Assembly (NCBI GenBank): GCA_028386065.3
Contig: JAKUCV010003650.1
Location: forward strand, 265,153-329,152
DNA: 64,000 bases
Direction of reading: 5' to 3'
Origin: Turnera subulata
Taxonomy: Eukaryota > Streptophyta > Magnoliopsida > Malpighiales > Passifloraceae
Part shown: positions 21,481-32,770 of the stretch, one piece after another
How positions within the stretch are numbered: position 1 is the stretch's first letter
Layout of the letters: every line of letters begins with the position of its first letter
Notes under the pieces: model-generated
Told to the model about the DNA's origin: nothing
What the model saw: the letters and a program-made list of their open reading frames with translations, nothing else
The model's database searches: none
Position numbers and translations under genes: made by a program

Positions 21481-23156
21481 TTAGAATTTACAGCAGAGAA
21501 AATGCCTTTTCCTACGTTGATGCTTTTGCAATTGTCTTTGGTCAGCTCCTGGCCTTCTTATGGGACTAGCAGACCACTCTGATGGTATTCTGATGGGACT
21601 AATAGAGCATTCTGATGGTATTCTGATGGGACTACCAGGCATTCTTATGGGACTGCCGGACCATTCTGACGGCAATCTGTTCATGTAGAAGTGGAATTGT
21701 TATCATTTGATTATAAAAAAGACTATAGGAATGATAACAAAGCTACAAATGGGAAAAATGTATGGCAAGGAAAACCGGATTTACATGGGGAAAGTAAAAG
21801 AATGTGAGCTAGCAGTACTGCTACTTGAACGAAAAGAGGCGTTACTGGGGCATGATATTGGACCTGAGTACTCCATTAGACCCAGTGCAGGATCATCCGA
21901 AGATGAAATGCTTTCTTCATGGCTCTGCTCATTGAAGTTCCCANAAAAAGACTATAGGAATGATAACAAAGCTACAAATGGGAAAAATGTATGGCAAGGA
22001 AAACCGGATTTACATGGGGAAAGTAAAAGAATGTGAGCTAGCAGTACTGCTACTTGAACGAAAAGAGGCGTTACTGGGGCATGATATTGGACCTGAGTAC
22101 TCCATTAGACCCAGTGCAGGATCATCCGAAGATGAAATGCTTTCTTCATGGCTCTGCTCATTGAAGTTCCCACTTGAACTCCTTAACATTTCTGATATGA
22201 TCCCATTTTCAGGCATTGGCGTACTTTTGATTTCAAGATTCTTCCGGCAATTGGCATCTTGAGTAGGTGCCTCTATCTCACTTTGGATGGACTCCTCGCC
22301 TCTAATAGGGCAGAAGTGATCACCCCCCCTTGTTGAGGATAACTGTGAGACAAGCGCTTCCTCATTGGGAACCTAAAATGCATTAGAAATCAGAACCAAC
22401 ATTTGATATTGACTTCATTTTCAATGTGTAAACATGAAATAAGATAACGTTCTTCTAATCATGGCTAAATTCTTACTGTCCCAGACATTAGTCTTGGTTA
22501 TACAGACATTCCAAGCAATATTTTTACCTCAGAAAGTGTTAAGTTTAGCTTCTGTACCCTTAAGACTAACAAATTTTCATTGCGAGCAAGTGACTTCTCA
22601 CCTGATCAACTGGCCAAGTTCCATGGCTTATCCTTTCAAGTGAACCTTCATCAGATTCTTTTTCAGCTTCCACCCTCCATTCTCCAGAACCCAAAAGCTT
22701 GTGTGCATCAAATGTTTCTGCTTTTGACTCGTTTGAGATGGATTGTGCTGTGTCTGTAGCTTCTACGGTTGAGTCAATGCTACTTTCAGCATCGAAGTTG
22801 AAAATGGAGGAGATGCAACAGTGGTCCAATTCACAGTTTCCATCCAAACAGTCGCCATCACAGTGCACTTCTCCACCAACGCCATTGCCCTTCCTGAAAT
22901 TATGGTTTTTCTTGAAATAATAATGACTGTCCTGAAAAAAAGCCACCATCTCTGGCATGTAAAAGTCTGCCATGTTCCTTTTAATATAGATCTTTTTTCT
23001 TCCCTTACTTTCCTCTGATTCATTGGGATAGGTCGCATATTGTGTTCCAGTTACTTCCGTTCCTGGTTGGTAGCCATAAGCTGCATCTCCCTTCTGTCCA
23101 GTCTCCTGAGAGTTGTTGATGAATTTGAAACACTTGTAATCTGGGTTGCTTCCCAT
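21481..23156 (-). CDS. BASL-family paralogue (FxFP / C-terminal Cys-Cys-Lys-Phe protein)
   Basis: The minus-strand model has exons 22602-23156, 22014-22372 and 21481-21676 with GT-AG junctions in phase, encoding 369 aa. I do not know its exact function. Its C terminus has FTFP (residues 301-304), then ILPSEWSGSPIRM, then basic QKHQRRKRHFLCCKF. This is the same layout as BASL at 29114-30402, with the last intron at the same codon and phase. The last exon has three or four tandem SPIR-x-P-(SEW) units, an expansion. The middle is acidic and Ser-rich, with a Cys/Asp cluster (DGDCLDGNCELDHCC). Similar proteins are, as I recall, labelled '18S pre-ribosomal assembly protein gar2-related'. ATG 23156 is the first in frame; a further upstream exon cannot be excluded. 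Confidence 0.7.
21716..22172. repeat. 228-bp perfect direct duplication joined by a single N (assembly artefact)
   Basis: 21716-21943 and 21945-22172 are identical over 228 bp by eye, separated only by N at 21944. The copies contain the start of the intron and 159 bp of exon 2 of the BASL-family paralogue. The true exon uses the right copy, which runs on into unique exon sequence. The left copy is a partial exon with no acceptor. This looks like two contig ends that overlap but were joined without merging. Confidence 0.9.
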
Positions 23157-26100
23157 GGTTGAACACTCACTCTTGGAATGGAAAATTGAATGATATCAGA
23201 AACCTGGGAAGGAACACAGTGTAGAAGGATGCATGAACGCTGTAAGGACATCATTTTTGTGATTACTTTTGTTTTATTGTATTCAGCAGCCAGAATTGCA
23301 ATATAACAGGCAAGCCTAAATTCGTAAACAGTTAAATGTTTTATTTTCAACTGGATTGAAATAAGTTAGGTACAAAGGAATGCCATTCAATCTAATTGGA
23401 TGGATAACCTGAAGTGGATGCTTCATTCAGTGAAATTCGATGATTGCACAGCCAGTTTTCATGGAGTAACTAAAAACATCATCTCATGATTGAAGCGTCT
23501 AGCCTAAGCATAAAAGTCTAGTTGGAGAATGTAAAAGTAAGCTCTTATCAAGAAGCTATACTTTGTTTACCATCAAGAATGCCAGCCACTTGATCCTCTT
23601 TTAAATGAAACGTTTTTGGTTTCCAAGTTCATTCTCTGCATAATCTGCCTTTATCATGTCAATATATTAGTAATACGGAGTATGTGCTGCCTGGGTGAGG
23701 AATGCATGATCACGATGAGACACAATATTGCTCCTCAGAAAATAGTCATAACATTTGAAAGCAGTTACCTTAACCTTACTAGTGAGTGAAACATGATTTT
23801 TGGTCCACAAGTGTGGAAGAACCAAGTACTATGAATAGCATGATTGACATTTGACACAACGGATTGTCAATCAGTCAATGGCATGACATGTCTGTGCCAG
23901 TAATGTCGAGGACAAGGATTAAGTGCTGCAACAAAAGCACTAGCACTTAATCTATTCTTCTCCGGGTCTCTAACAATCTCAACTTCTTCAGGAGTTATAG
24001 AACAGATTAGCTCCAAAGCCAGTTCATAGTAGAAATTAAACTTACATTGGCTTATGTGATAATAGATCGTTGTCCCTGCATCTCCATATAGGTAGTCAAT
24101 TCATCCGACTGAAAGCTTATGCACATGCTCTGCATTGACCAGAATTGAGAAGACATCATGAAAGCGGCTAAACATGGAGTGGATTGCCATCCAAAGCCGG
24201 TAAGCACCAGTTGCATTAAATGCAAAGAGGATCATGTCCATGTTTCATGTAATGTAAAGTATTGACAAGAACGGTAACAAGATGAAAAAAGCTGCGATAT
24301 ATGTAGAAGTTGGAACATTGAAGAGATCCAAACCATTCAAGCAGGATGTCCAGTAGTTTTGCCTAGATGCATCAGACTGGAAAGAAACTCTGAAAAGAGA
24401 GGGTAAGGCCTCATATCTTGCTTAGCAACTCAGCAGAACCTGCCAGCCATTATGAGACAATAGGTGGTTCTCCACAAGTAAGGCCTTGAATGAGAAGCAG
24501 ACCAATAAAACAATGATGATAATCACAAAAGTACCTCAAGAAATTAACAAATATCAAATTGTATTGAAGTAGAAGATAAGAAGAAATTAGTATGATCATT
24601 GTCCTAAGAATATGAATGCTGAGTAGCACGATCTAGGTGCCCAAGTAGGGGGATAGAATATTACGAATTTGATTAAAGGAGATAAAAGTATTAGGTAGTT
24701 GTTTATCTACCAAGTCAAGTATTAGATAGCAATGCAGTTTAGTTTCCTGAGAAGTTTAACCTACAAAAACTCATCACTTCCTAAAAGGTAAACTATAACT
24801 TTAGGGAGCCAACCATAATCAGCTGGACCAGGACATTCCTTTTACTATGACCAAGAAAAGTTGCCAGCTGATCTGTGTCAATAATTCTTGAACCTTCTAA
24901 AATAATTAACAAATGGACCAATGCTTTCCACAACTTATTTAAAAAGGAAGATTTCACCAGATTGGTCCCTTTCATAAATGATTCTCTGATTCTCACTTCA
25001 TTCTTAAGCCTGCATATAGTGTATCATCATCATCATACCCTATTGCAGGCGCTTACACCATAAAATAAAAGCTAATCTTGCAGGCTTTTCCATAAACATC
25101 CTGCTGATTATTCTGACTACTTCTTCTCATCTATATTAAATTTGGTGGGTAGGAACAAAACTGAACATTAGATATCCCAACAAACGTCCAAATTGGAATA
25201 GTTAAGGACTACAAATCATCTCCTACTTCAACGTGGATAATGTGCTCTCTGTCTTGCAAAACTAACAGATATATGAAATAATTGAAAACAAATAATTATT
25301 TCTAGAAGAACACAAATAATTGAATTAAGCACAGACCATAATCCAGAAAACAAGTCAAACCTGAAATCTTCTGCCCATAAAATACAAACAGAGCTGGAAT
25401 CCAAAATCAAAAGATATATGGTTGGCACGTTACAAAGAAACAGACACCTTAGTGGCAACAGAGTATACATATAGAGTGGATGCGACTCCAGAAGCCAATG
25501 TGGGTAATATTGTTTAGTAATTCAGACAATCTTGGAATGATAAAGATCATGAAATCTTTGTTTGAAGAAACAGACCTGTACTTTTTAGTCCAGATTCCCA
25601 TTATAGCCGTAAAAACTTTTCATTCTGCCTAAATATACTAATGTGAGTATGACTCATTTGTTCTAATCTCACTTTTTTCATAATGGAAAAATTAAGCATT
25701 GTTACGTCCTATATAAATTGAAATTGGAAACCTGATTAATACAATTTTTTTTTTGAAGAATAGTTAGTTTTGGTAGGTATATCAGGTCAAACAGGCGTTT
25801 AATTTTTTTCTATGTTTTTTCCCTCTATTTCCTTCTAAGTCATCCTTCTTCCCTCCAAATCCTCCAAATCAAATTACAAAATTTTGAATTATTTCATTAC
25901 ATAGGATAGTTATTACAAATAATTAAATCAATTAACTACATGACAAACCCGGATAAAGAAAAAAAGGAAAAGAGAGAAAAAGAAAGGGGGGCATTTTCGT
26001 CAAGTAATGAAATACCTTGGAAGTGTACGTTGAAGATCCATATCCAGAAAAAGGAAGAGCGCGTCAAATTATCAAAGAAAACCCCCACTCGCCGGCCACT

Positions 26101-26205
26101 CTCTGTCTGTCCATCTCTGCTCTTCTTTTGTTTCCCTAAACTTAAAAATAATACCCAAAAAGGAAGACTAGAATTTTTTTGTTGGAAGAAAGAGAAATAA
26201 TAATC
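23157..26205. other. Intergenic region between two divergent genes
   Basis: This 3-kb stretch lies between the minus-strand BASL-family paralogue and plus-strand MPB2C, and must hold both promoters. No coding frame was recognised. Short open frames (for example 24793-24996, 25228-25470) lack family resemblance and splice support. 25935-26205 is A/G-rich and probably the MPB2C leader. Confidence 0.5.
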
Positions 26206-28229
26206 ATGTACGAGCAACAGCATTTCGTGGATTCGCATGATAATAATTCGAACTTCGGGGACTCTAAATCATGGCTCTCCGGCCCCGCGGACCACCGCGT
26301 CTCCGCCGCCTCCTCCCACCATGCCCGGTCTCAACTCGCCGCCCACTCCTCCGCCGGCGGCGGACCACCCGCCAACCTCGATCCCGAACTCCTCAGCGAA
26401 CTCGCAGATCTCTTCCCCCTCATCCAGACCTACATGGTAATCTCTCTTTAGTTGCTTCCTTTCCTCTTTACTCCCAATTTTATCACTTCAAGTTTCAGAT
26501 TTTAGGCGAAAGTTGTCTTCTTTTAATTTGTTTTATTTGAATTTCTAGTTTGATCGTTATTAAGTTCTCTCGCTTTGTGTTTTTCACTGTTTAGGATCAG
26601 AAACCGAGCAGTTCGTTTACACGGCGGGGTTCCATGGCTTACACGAAGACCCCATCTAGACAGTCAAAGAAAGTACGAAACTTTCCTACTCTAATTTATT
26701 TGGGTGTTTTTTTTTTCTGCTTTTGGGTCTTTGGTGAACACTTTGTCAGTACGATTTACTGGATTTTTTACCCTTTTTTTTGGGTATAATTTGCTTGCCT
26801 TACAGTGAACACTTTGTTAGTATAGCTTTCTAGACGTTGAAATGTCCATTTTGTTGGATATTTTTATAATATAGGTTAGCTACTTGATTGATGACTACTC
26901 CTATCATGAATTTTTAGTTGGATTGATTTTTAACTTTTTTGAGTTTTGATCTGTTCAAGGGGGGTGATGCTAAAGGGAGAAACGCTGGTCAGTCTATGCA
27001 CGTTAAAAAGAAGGGGGAGAAGGACCAAGGTAAGGTAGAGTTCGACAATATGTCTGTGTTGTCATCGAGGGCATCTGCTACGGAGAAGGAGTTGGAAGAA
27101 TTGGCCACATTGAGGGAACAAGTGGAAGATCTGCAGAAGAAGTTGTTGGAAAAGGATGAGCTTTTGAAATCAGCTGAGGTTTCGAAGAACCAGATGAATG
27201 ATGTTCATGTGAAATTCAATGAACTGAAAAAACAAGCTGCGGAGAAGGAGTCGTTACTCAAATCTACCCAACTAAAACTTTCTGATGCAAAGGTATGCGT
27301 TTAACGCAGTGGTTAGTAGTGTAATCAACTGTTCTATCCTCTTAACCTGAAAATGTTAAGATGCCTTGAGAACAGAAAGGAGTTGTTTATGTTTAAGATT
27401 TGGATGCTGTTATCGCTGTATCCAAGAAGATATTTTTGTCCTGTTCTCATAATGCTGGGACTTTTCACAGATTAAGCTGGCAGACAAGCAAGCTGCTTTG
27501 GAAAAGACGCAGTGGGAAGTAATGCAATCCAATCGAAAAGTAGAGAAGCTTCAGGAAGAGCTGGACTCTGTCCAAGGAGACATTTCTTCATTTACGCATG
27601 TATTTGAAAGCTTGACGAAGAATGATTGCACCAAATTCGCTGAAGATTATGATATCAAACCATGTTTTCTGGATCATCTTCTTGATAATGTGAGTTTGCT
27701 GCTCGACCTTCCGATTTCCATCTTGCTGTCCATCATTCTGTGAAACACCTAGCGGAGGGGAGCGCATTCAGTAGTCAAAGCATCACTTGCTCTTTATTGT
27801 TCTGCACTCATGTAATGCAACGCATTGTCAATTTGTGTGTGTTATCCGAGGTGAAAAAAGAACCAATCTTTATGGCATGAACTCAATTCGGACAGCTGAT
27901 TGAAACGGGAACATATTAGAGAGTGATTATGAAGTTGTGTAACTAATTATGGAACCTTGTTTTCTTTTGGTCTGTCTATTTTTGTTATACTTCCTGCCAG
28001 TTGGTTTTATTGCCTTTGTCTTGTGCAGGATAATTTGGATGACATGGAGATGCAACGAATGGAAGAAGCAAGAGAAGCTTATCTTGCTGCGGTTGCTGCT
28101 TTAAAAGATAAGCCAGATGAAGAATCTATTACTGCCGCCTCCAGTGCAAGATTGCACCTTCAATCTTTTGTTTTGAGATCCAATAGTATGAACGGGGACA
28201 AATATTTTCCCAATGGCATGGTATCATAA
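26206..28229 (+). CDS. MPB2C: MPB2C, microtubule-associated movement-protein-binding protein
   Basis: The model has five exons: 26206-26436, 26595-26672, 26960-27292, 27471-27689 and 28029-28229, all GT-AG and in phase 0, encoding 353 aa. The N terminus MYEQQHFVDSHDN, the SSSFTRRGSMAYTKTPSR motif (about residues 81-98) and a long coiled coil (about 120-275, with ELEELATLREQVEDLQKKL) match MPB2C. MPB2C is a plant protein on cortical microtubules, first found by binding to a tobamovirus movement protein and later to the homeodomain protein KNOTTED1, limiting cell-to-cell transport. The C terminus (MEMQRMEEAREAYLAAVAAL) is a conserved helix. The start is set by the conserved N terminus. The following genes on this strand are the HRQ1-type helicase and L-asparaginase, the Arabidopsis order as I recall it. 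Confidence 0.85.
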
Positions 28230-29113
28230 GCATGTACGGAGCATCTGTGTGCCAGGTCTACACGAGTTTAACCAGAATGTAGCTTATATTATTATGTGTA
28301 GTGGGTCGGCTTGCTCTTTTAAGTTGATCATTGTATCCAACCAACTCAAGCTACCTTTTAATATATTATTCTTTTGTGATTTCTTTTTGTCCAACAGAAA
28401 AACTCTTGGGTATATTATTTAAGATTCAAAACCAACAGAATGTAGCTTAACTTTTGTTTTTACTCTTGGGTATATTTCTTTTTGTCATTAAAAACCAGGA
28501 AGATGGTCATCCTACATGGGTCATCCTACATGGAAGCAATGAAAAACAAACCTCTGATGGATAACAACAAAAGTATCCAACCTGACACATGTAAAGGATC
28601 ATCGAAGTATGTGCTTAATTCGAGCTCATAATATATATATATTTTTTTGTTTCCCACAGTATCTTGGGCCAGTCTACTTTTAAGGACATCAAAGACAAAC
28701 AGACTAAATTCAGCTCGATTCGAGTGGCGCACCTAAATAATAGTGAGTGAGTCTCTCAAATGAGGTTTTCTGCGTACACGAGGATTCGAAGCCGAAACCT
28801 GGCTTAAGCGGAACAAGTCGCTTACCACTTTAACCAACCTCAATTCGTAATTCGAGCTCATAATATTAGCTACAATGCAATGATATACGACAGCTTTTTT
28901 AGATGTTGGTGACACGTAGTTTTCTGATTCTTATTACATCTCTTCATGGCATTTGCTAGTAAAAGTTGTATACTCTATTAACCAATATACATCCGAATTC
29001 ATCTAAAAGAAACGTAAAGTTTTTATTGATGGGTGGTGAATGGATTATTGGGACCCAAATTACATTGAAAGGAATATCCTGAAGGAAAAAAATGAAGACG
29101 CAAAGAGAAATTT
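28230..29113. other. Intergenic tail-to-tail region, MPB2C to BASL
   Basis: This is the 3' flanks of two converging genes. It holds a SINE (28635-28847) and a short tandem repeat GGTCATCCTACATGG (about 28504-28531). Nothing coding was seen. Confidence 0.6.
28635..28847 (-). mobile_element. tRNA-derived SINE with 19-bp target-site duplication
   Basis: The element of about 213 bp is bounded by the direct repeat TAATTCGAGCTCATAATAT at 28616-28634 and 28848-28866. Read on the minus strand, the head has a tRNA-like A box (GGTTGGTTAAAGTGGTAAGCG) and B box (GGCTTCGAATCC), then a tRNA-unrelated body with GGTGCGCCACTCGAATCG, and ends in an A-rich/(AT)n tail at 28635-28648. All hallmarks of a Pol III-transcribed, L1-mobilised plant SINE are present. 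It is in the short gap between MPB2C and BASL. Confidence 0.88.
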
Positions 29114-30402
29114 TCAGAATCTACAACACTGGAAACGAGCACAGTGGACTCTGTGCTTCCTCATATGCAAGTCTTCGGATTTTGGCATCTGCACAGGGCT
29201 GCCCATGAACTCCCAATGCAATCTGCATGGAAAATAACCAAGTTACAAATTTACAGACCAAGTAATTAATAAGCTTACATAGCCTCTTGTTCAGTTGTCA
29301 AAAAAGTTTTTCTCAGTAGATTACACAGGAAAAGAAAAAGAATCCGTGCTTCCATCCGATTTGTTGGAGTCACTTGACTTAGCAGCTGACAATGTTCCAA
29401 AATCTTCTATTTCTTGAATTTGATTGCCTATTCTTTCAGGTTCCACTTCATGATGTGACTCTGCATCAAAGTAAGTGTTCTCTTCACTCTCCACCTACAA
29501 GAAGGAGCAATATGATCACCCCAAAGCAAATGAAGTTTGGTCATTTACGACAAAAAAAAAAATGTAGCTTTTAAACCTTTCGAACATCAACTGTATCTCC
29601 ATCTGTTAAACGGAGGTTCCCTCTACGCTTATGGCTGCTGATCCTAATAACTTCGGTAACCTCAGCAAAATTAAGCTGTTCTCCTCGAAAACAAAACCAA
29701 AACACAAATCAACCCTTCATGATTAACAATAAAAGGAAGATGAAAAAAACTAATGAGCTTGACTAACCTTTCTATTGACAGAGCGTGCATTTTTACTTGC
29801 AGAATCAAGAGGCTCCAGGGATTCTTCTGACTCGCAACCTTTCACTACATCAAAATCACCATCCTCTCTAAAGCAGAAAACAATATAGTCCTCATCTTGA
29901 GAATGTTCCCAGATAGAGTCATTGCACTTATTAGCTTCATTAGAAACATTATCCATTGCTCCTGTTGACCCACCACATGTTGTCCCCTTCTCCCTTCTGA
30001 TCCTGTTCTGTCTTGACAGTTTCTTGTCAGCTTTGTTGCCTTCCTTTGGTTCGAATACCATGTTTCTGATTGGTAGTTGAGGAGTTGGTGTTGGATATGC
30101 GTCCCCTTCTTCATCTAAAATGAAGAACACAAAAGAAGTGTTAATCCCTGAAGTTGAAAATTTTTTGACCGTTATAATACTAACAATACTCCCCAAAAAA
30201 GATACAGAGAAGGCAAAATGGCTAAGCTATTGTTCTGCTGCTGCTGGCATCAGTTTATGGCTAAAGTGTCATATATATTGATTCTAATAGTTTTGAGCTA
30301 AACTAAAAGTTTGTTCTGGGTAGTACCTAAAGGTGGCCTGCAAGCCAAGAAACAAGAAACCCAGTCCCTGACTCGCCATCTGACAAACCTGGTCCCGTCC
30401 AT
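29114..30402 (-). CDS. BASL: BASL, stomatal-lineage polarity protein
   Basis: The model has five exons (minus): 30327-30402, 29768-30114, 29577-29675, 29325-29494 and 29114-29222, all GT-AG, total 801 bp, 266 aa; Arabidopsis BASL is of about this length. Exon 1 encodes WRVRDWVSCFLACR, nearly the same as the BASL N terminus. Residues 103-117 read IVFCFREDGDFDVVK and are followed by VNRK, the central BASL motif. FSFP (227-230) is the FxFP MAP-kinase docking motif, followed by a SEW-like segment (LHWEFMGSPVQM) and the C-terminal CARFQCCRF. BASL is polarised at the cortex of asymmetrically dividing stomatal precursors, where it scaffolds the YODA-MPK3/6 module. K/R-rich residues 49-68 may act as nuclear signals. 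The tiny first exon is easily missed by gene finders. Confidence 0.9.
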
Positions 30403-30793
30403 TGTTGTGTGTACATATTTGTAAGTGATAATTGTAATAAACTGTTTGATAAGAGAAAAAGTAAGAAAGAAAGAGGAGTTTGGGAGGGGAGGGAAGTGGA
30501 CGTTTGGTCGTTTGAATTTGAAAAAAGGACCATGAATTAAGAGGGTTAATTACACAGTGTAAAACCCATAATGACTAGGGAGTCAGTTATGATTCTCTAC
30601 ATGGTAAAAGATAGAGAAATTTATGGAGATATAATTACCACCCTTCTTTATTGCTGCAAAATCCCATACATAAAATTCTACCCACCAAAAAAAATGGCAT
30701 GTATTATTACTCTGTTAAAAGAAAAAAACAATACAACAAATACAACATATGGGCAACTAGTGCCTACAAAATTTTAGTAGTAACCTCCATAAC

Positions 30794-31327
30794 TCAATAA
30801 TGTAGCAAGGTCACATTGTATCCAATAATCGCATCAGTGTTAGCCATGGAGTGGGTCTGTGCAAAGCAATATCCACGGGCCAGCCTGAAGATACCGGACC
30901 CGCCAACCACGGGCAATTCCCTCACCGTATTCATTATCGGATTCCGGCCGAGTATGCTAAAGGTGCTGCCATTATAAGGCCCGGATATGAACCCAACAGT
31001 TAGAGACATGAGGAGGCTAAATTCATTCTGCTGTGATGAGAGAGCATATATCCCCTGTCCACGGGCTATTACTGTGGAATTTGGGCTGGGTGTTACCGTG
31101 AGGGGGTTATCCATCACGTAAATGTCCCCAAATAGGGCTCCAACTGGATTTGGGCTGGTGTAGTTGGTTGGGGTGGCAACCCTCACTGCAGTTGGGTTAG
31201 GCCCAGAGATAACGTCGTGCATGTAGAACTGGATGCGAGTTTTCTTGAGTTTCATTGCCTCTGTGGTGGGTTTGTAGGAGAGGAGAAAGAGTGCACAGAG
31301 AAGCAAGAGATTAGCTTTCAATGCCAT
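30794..31327 (-). CDS. Dirigent protein
   Basis: The protein is intronless, 177 aa, the usual family size. Residues ~1-24 (MALKANLLLLCALFLLSYKP) are a signal peptide, so the protein is secreted. The mature part has the dirigent beta-barrel blocks: F-Y-M-H-D-V, GDIYVMDNPLT, RGQGIYALSSQ, STFSILGRNP and ELPVVGGSGIFRLARGYCFA. The Asp of the HD motif and the GRNP/FR-ARGY segments line the pocket in characterised members. Several Asn-x-Ser/Thr sites suggest glycosylation. Dirigent proteins guide stereoselective phenoxy-radical coupling in lignan/lignin-type pathways or related cyclisations; which one applies here is not clear. A TATATATATA run at 31421-31430 is placed for a minus-strand TATA box. 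Confidence 0.92.
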   Translation of the reverse strand: MALKANLLLLCALFLLSYKPTTEAMKLKKTRIQFYMHDVISGPNPTAVRVATPTNYTSPNPVGALFGDIYVMDNPLTVTPSPNSTVIARGQGIYALSSQQNEFSLLMSLTVGFISGPYNGSTFSILGRNPIMNTVRELPVVGGSGIFRLARGYCFAQTHSMANTDAIIGYNVTLLHY

Positions 31328-32557
31328 GGTTATTGGTTAAGAAGAAAAGTTTGTGCGTTTGAGATATGTGGGTTCTGAGTTTGTTGGGGGATAGATGCAA
31401 GAGGAGGTGTTAATGATGTTATATATATATAGTGGTGGAAGGTGTTCTTGCTTGACCAAACATTTGGAAGTTTTTCTAAGTTGTGGAAGAAATAGGGTTT
31501 TCCTGCTGGATACGCTGCCAATCATGTTGGAAAGTAAATATTTGCATTAGTCAAGGTTTCATACCGTTCCATGTGTCAATTATGCCTGTTAATTTTTAAT
31601 AGACTTAGAACAAAATTAACCCTGGACCACGTTGATATTAGAATGTTGTCGTTAGTCAATAGCAATTTTTCAAACCTCTTTTTGCAGGTATAGACTAGAG
31701 ACTCTGGAACATTATGGCTGCTTTTCAAAGTCTTTTGGGGATAGGAAGTTTCTTGTTCACCAACTTCAAATAGAAAAATGATTAGTTAAACAACGTTTAG
31801 GAGAAAATGGAAAGTAACGAGTAACAAAAGGTGAAAAGTCAGTGTTTAAGGACTGCATTGGTTCACAAGGAATCATGAGGAGGAAAACTGGAAAAGTGAG
31901 CCGCCCAGGTAGGCAATTAATGACCATGCATTAGTTCTTTGGTAGTTGGTACTTAAAATAGAAAAAGGGACTCATTGAAATCAAAACACAGAAATAAAAT
32001 AGACAAAGGGACTCATTGAAATCAAAACACAGAAATAAAATAGACAAAGGGACTCATCGAAATCAAAACAGAGAAATAAAATAGAAAAAGGGACTCATTG
32101 GAATCAAAACAGAGAAACTTTTTTGTTTTCTTTTCACTAGGTTTAACAAAACCAACATTGCATCACACATATAAATGGCACAGTAAGCGATTAAGGAGGA
32201 AATATAAAAATCCATACAATACAAGTAAAACCCTCTAAGACCCCCAATGGCCCAATCTCCCTTCGTGGATTAAGAATAAGTGAGCCCAACTCACCATTAA
32301 GATCAAGCCCACAATACATATCAAGTATCCAGCCCAACATAAAAGGTAAGCCTGCCTCACTACCAAACTCTCATCTGCACTCACTCGCACCGGATCGTGA
32401 CCCGCGCACACCCGGGTCGTCGACACATTCCCCCGCCAAATCAAACGTCACAGCCAGGTAATAACCGTTTTCCTTCGCCGTCTCCATTTGGCGGCGATTA
32501 ACACCCCACTCATAGAAGAACAGGAAATAGAGAGAACTAAAAACATTTCTTCACAGG
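31328..32557. other. Head-to-head promoter region, dirigent gene and helicase gene
   Basis: This divergent intergenic region has the dirigent TATA (31421-31430) on the left, a 41-bp tandem repeat (31967-32119) in the middle, and GGCCCA-rich sequence (32240-32345) upstream of the helicase start. No gene was seen; the short frames 31330-31525 and 32235-32444 are unsupported. Confidence 0.55.
31967..32119. repeat. 41-bp tandem repeat, ~3.7 copies
   Basis: Units start at 31967, 32008, 32049 and 32090, each beginning GGGACTCATTGAAATCAAAA with one or two differences. This is a simple minisatellite between divergent promoters. Confidence 0.93.
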
Positions 32558-32731
32558 ATGGAGGAGGAGGAGGAGAAGAAGAAAGAAATCGAAGTCCGTT
32601 CACTCTCCGGCGACTCCACAACGGTCACTATATCCGCTAACAAAACCGTTAACGACCTCAAGCTGCTCTTGAAGCTCCGATTCCCTCCCGCCACTTCCTC
32701 TCCAGACTTCCACCTCTTCTCCAAGGCAACA

Positions 32732-32770
<39 letters not shown>

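Noticed and set aside
28770..28847. Free-standing tRNA gene on the minus strand
   Set aside because: A and B boxes are present, but the cloverleaf stems do not close and a SINE body, A-rich tail and target duplication follow.
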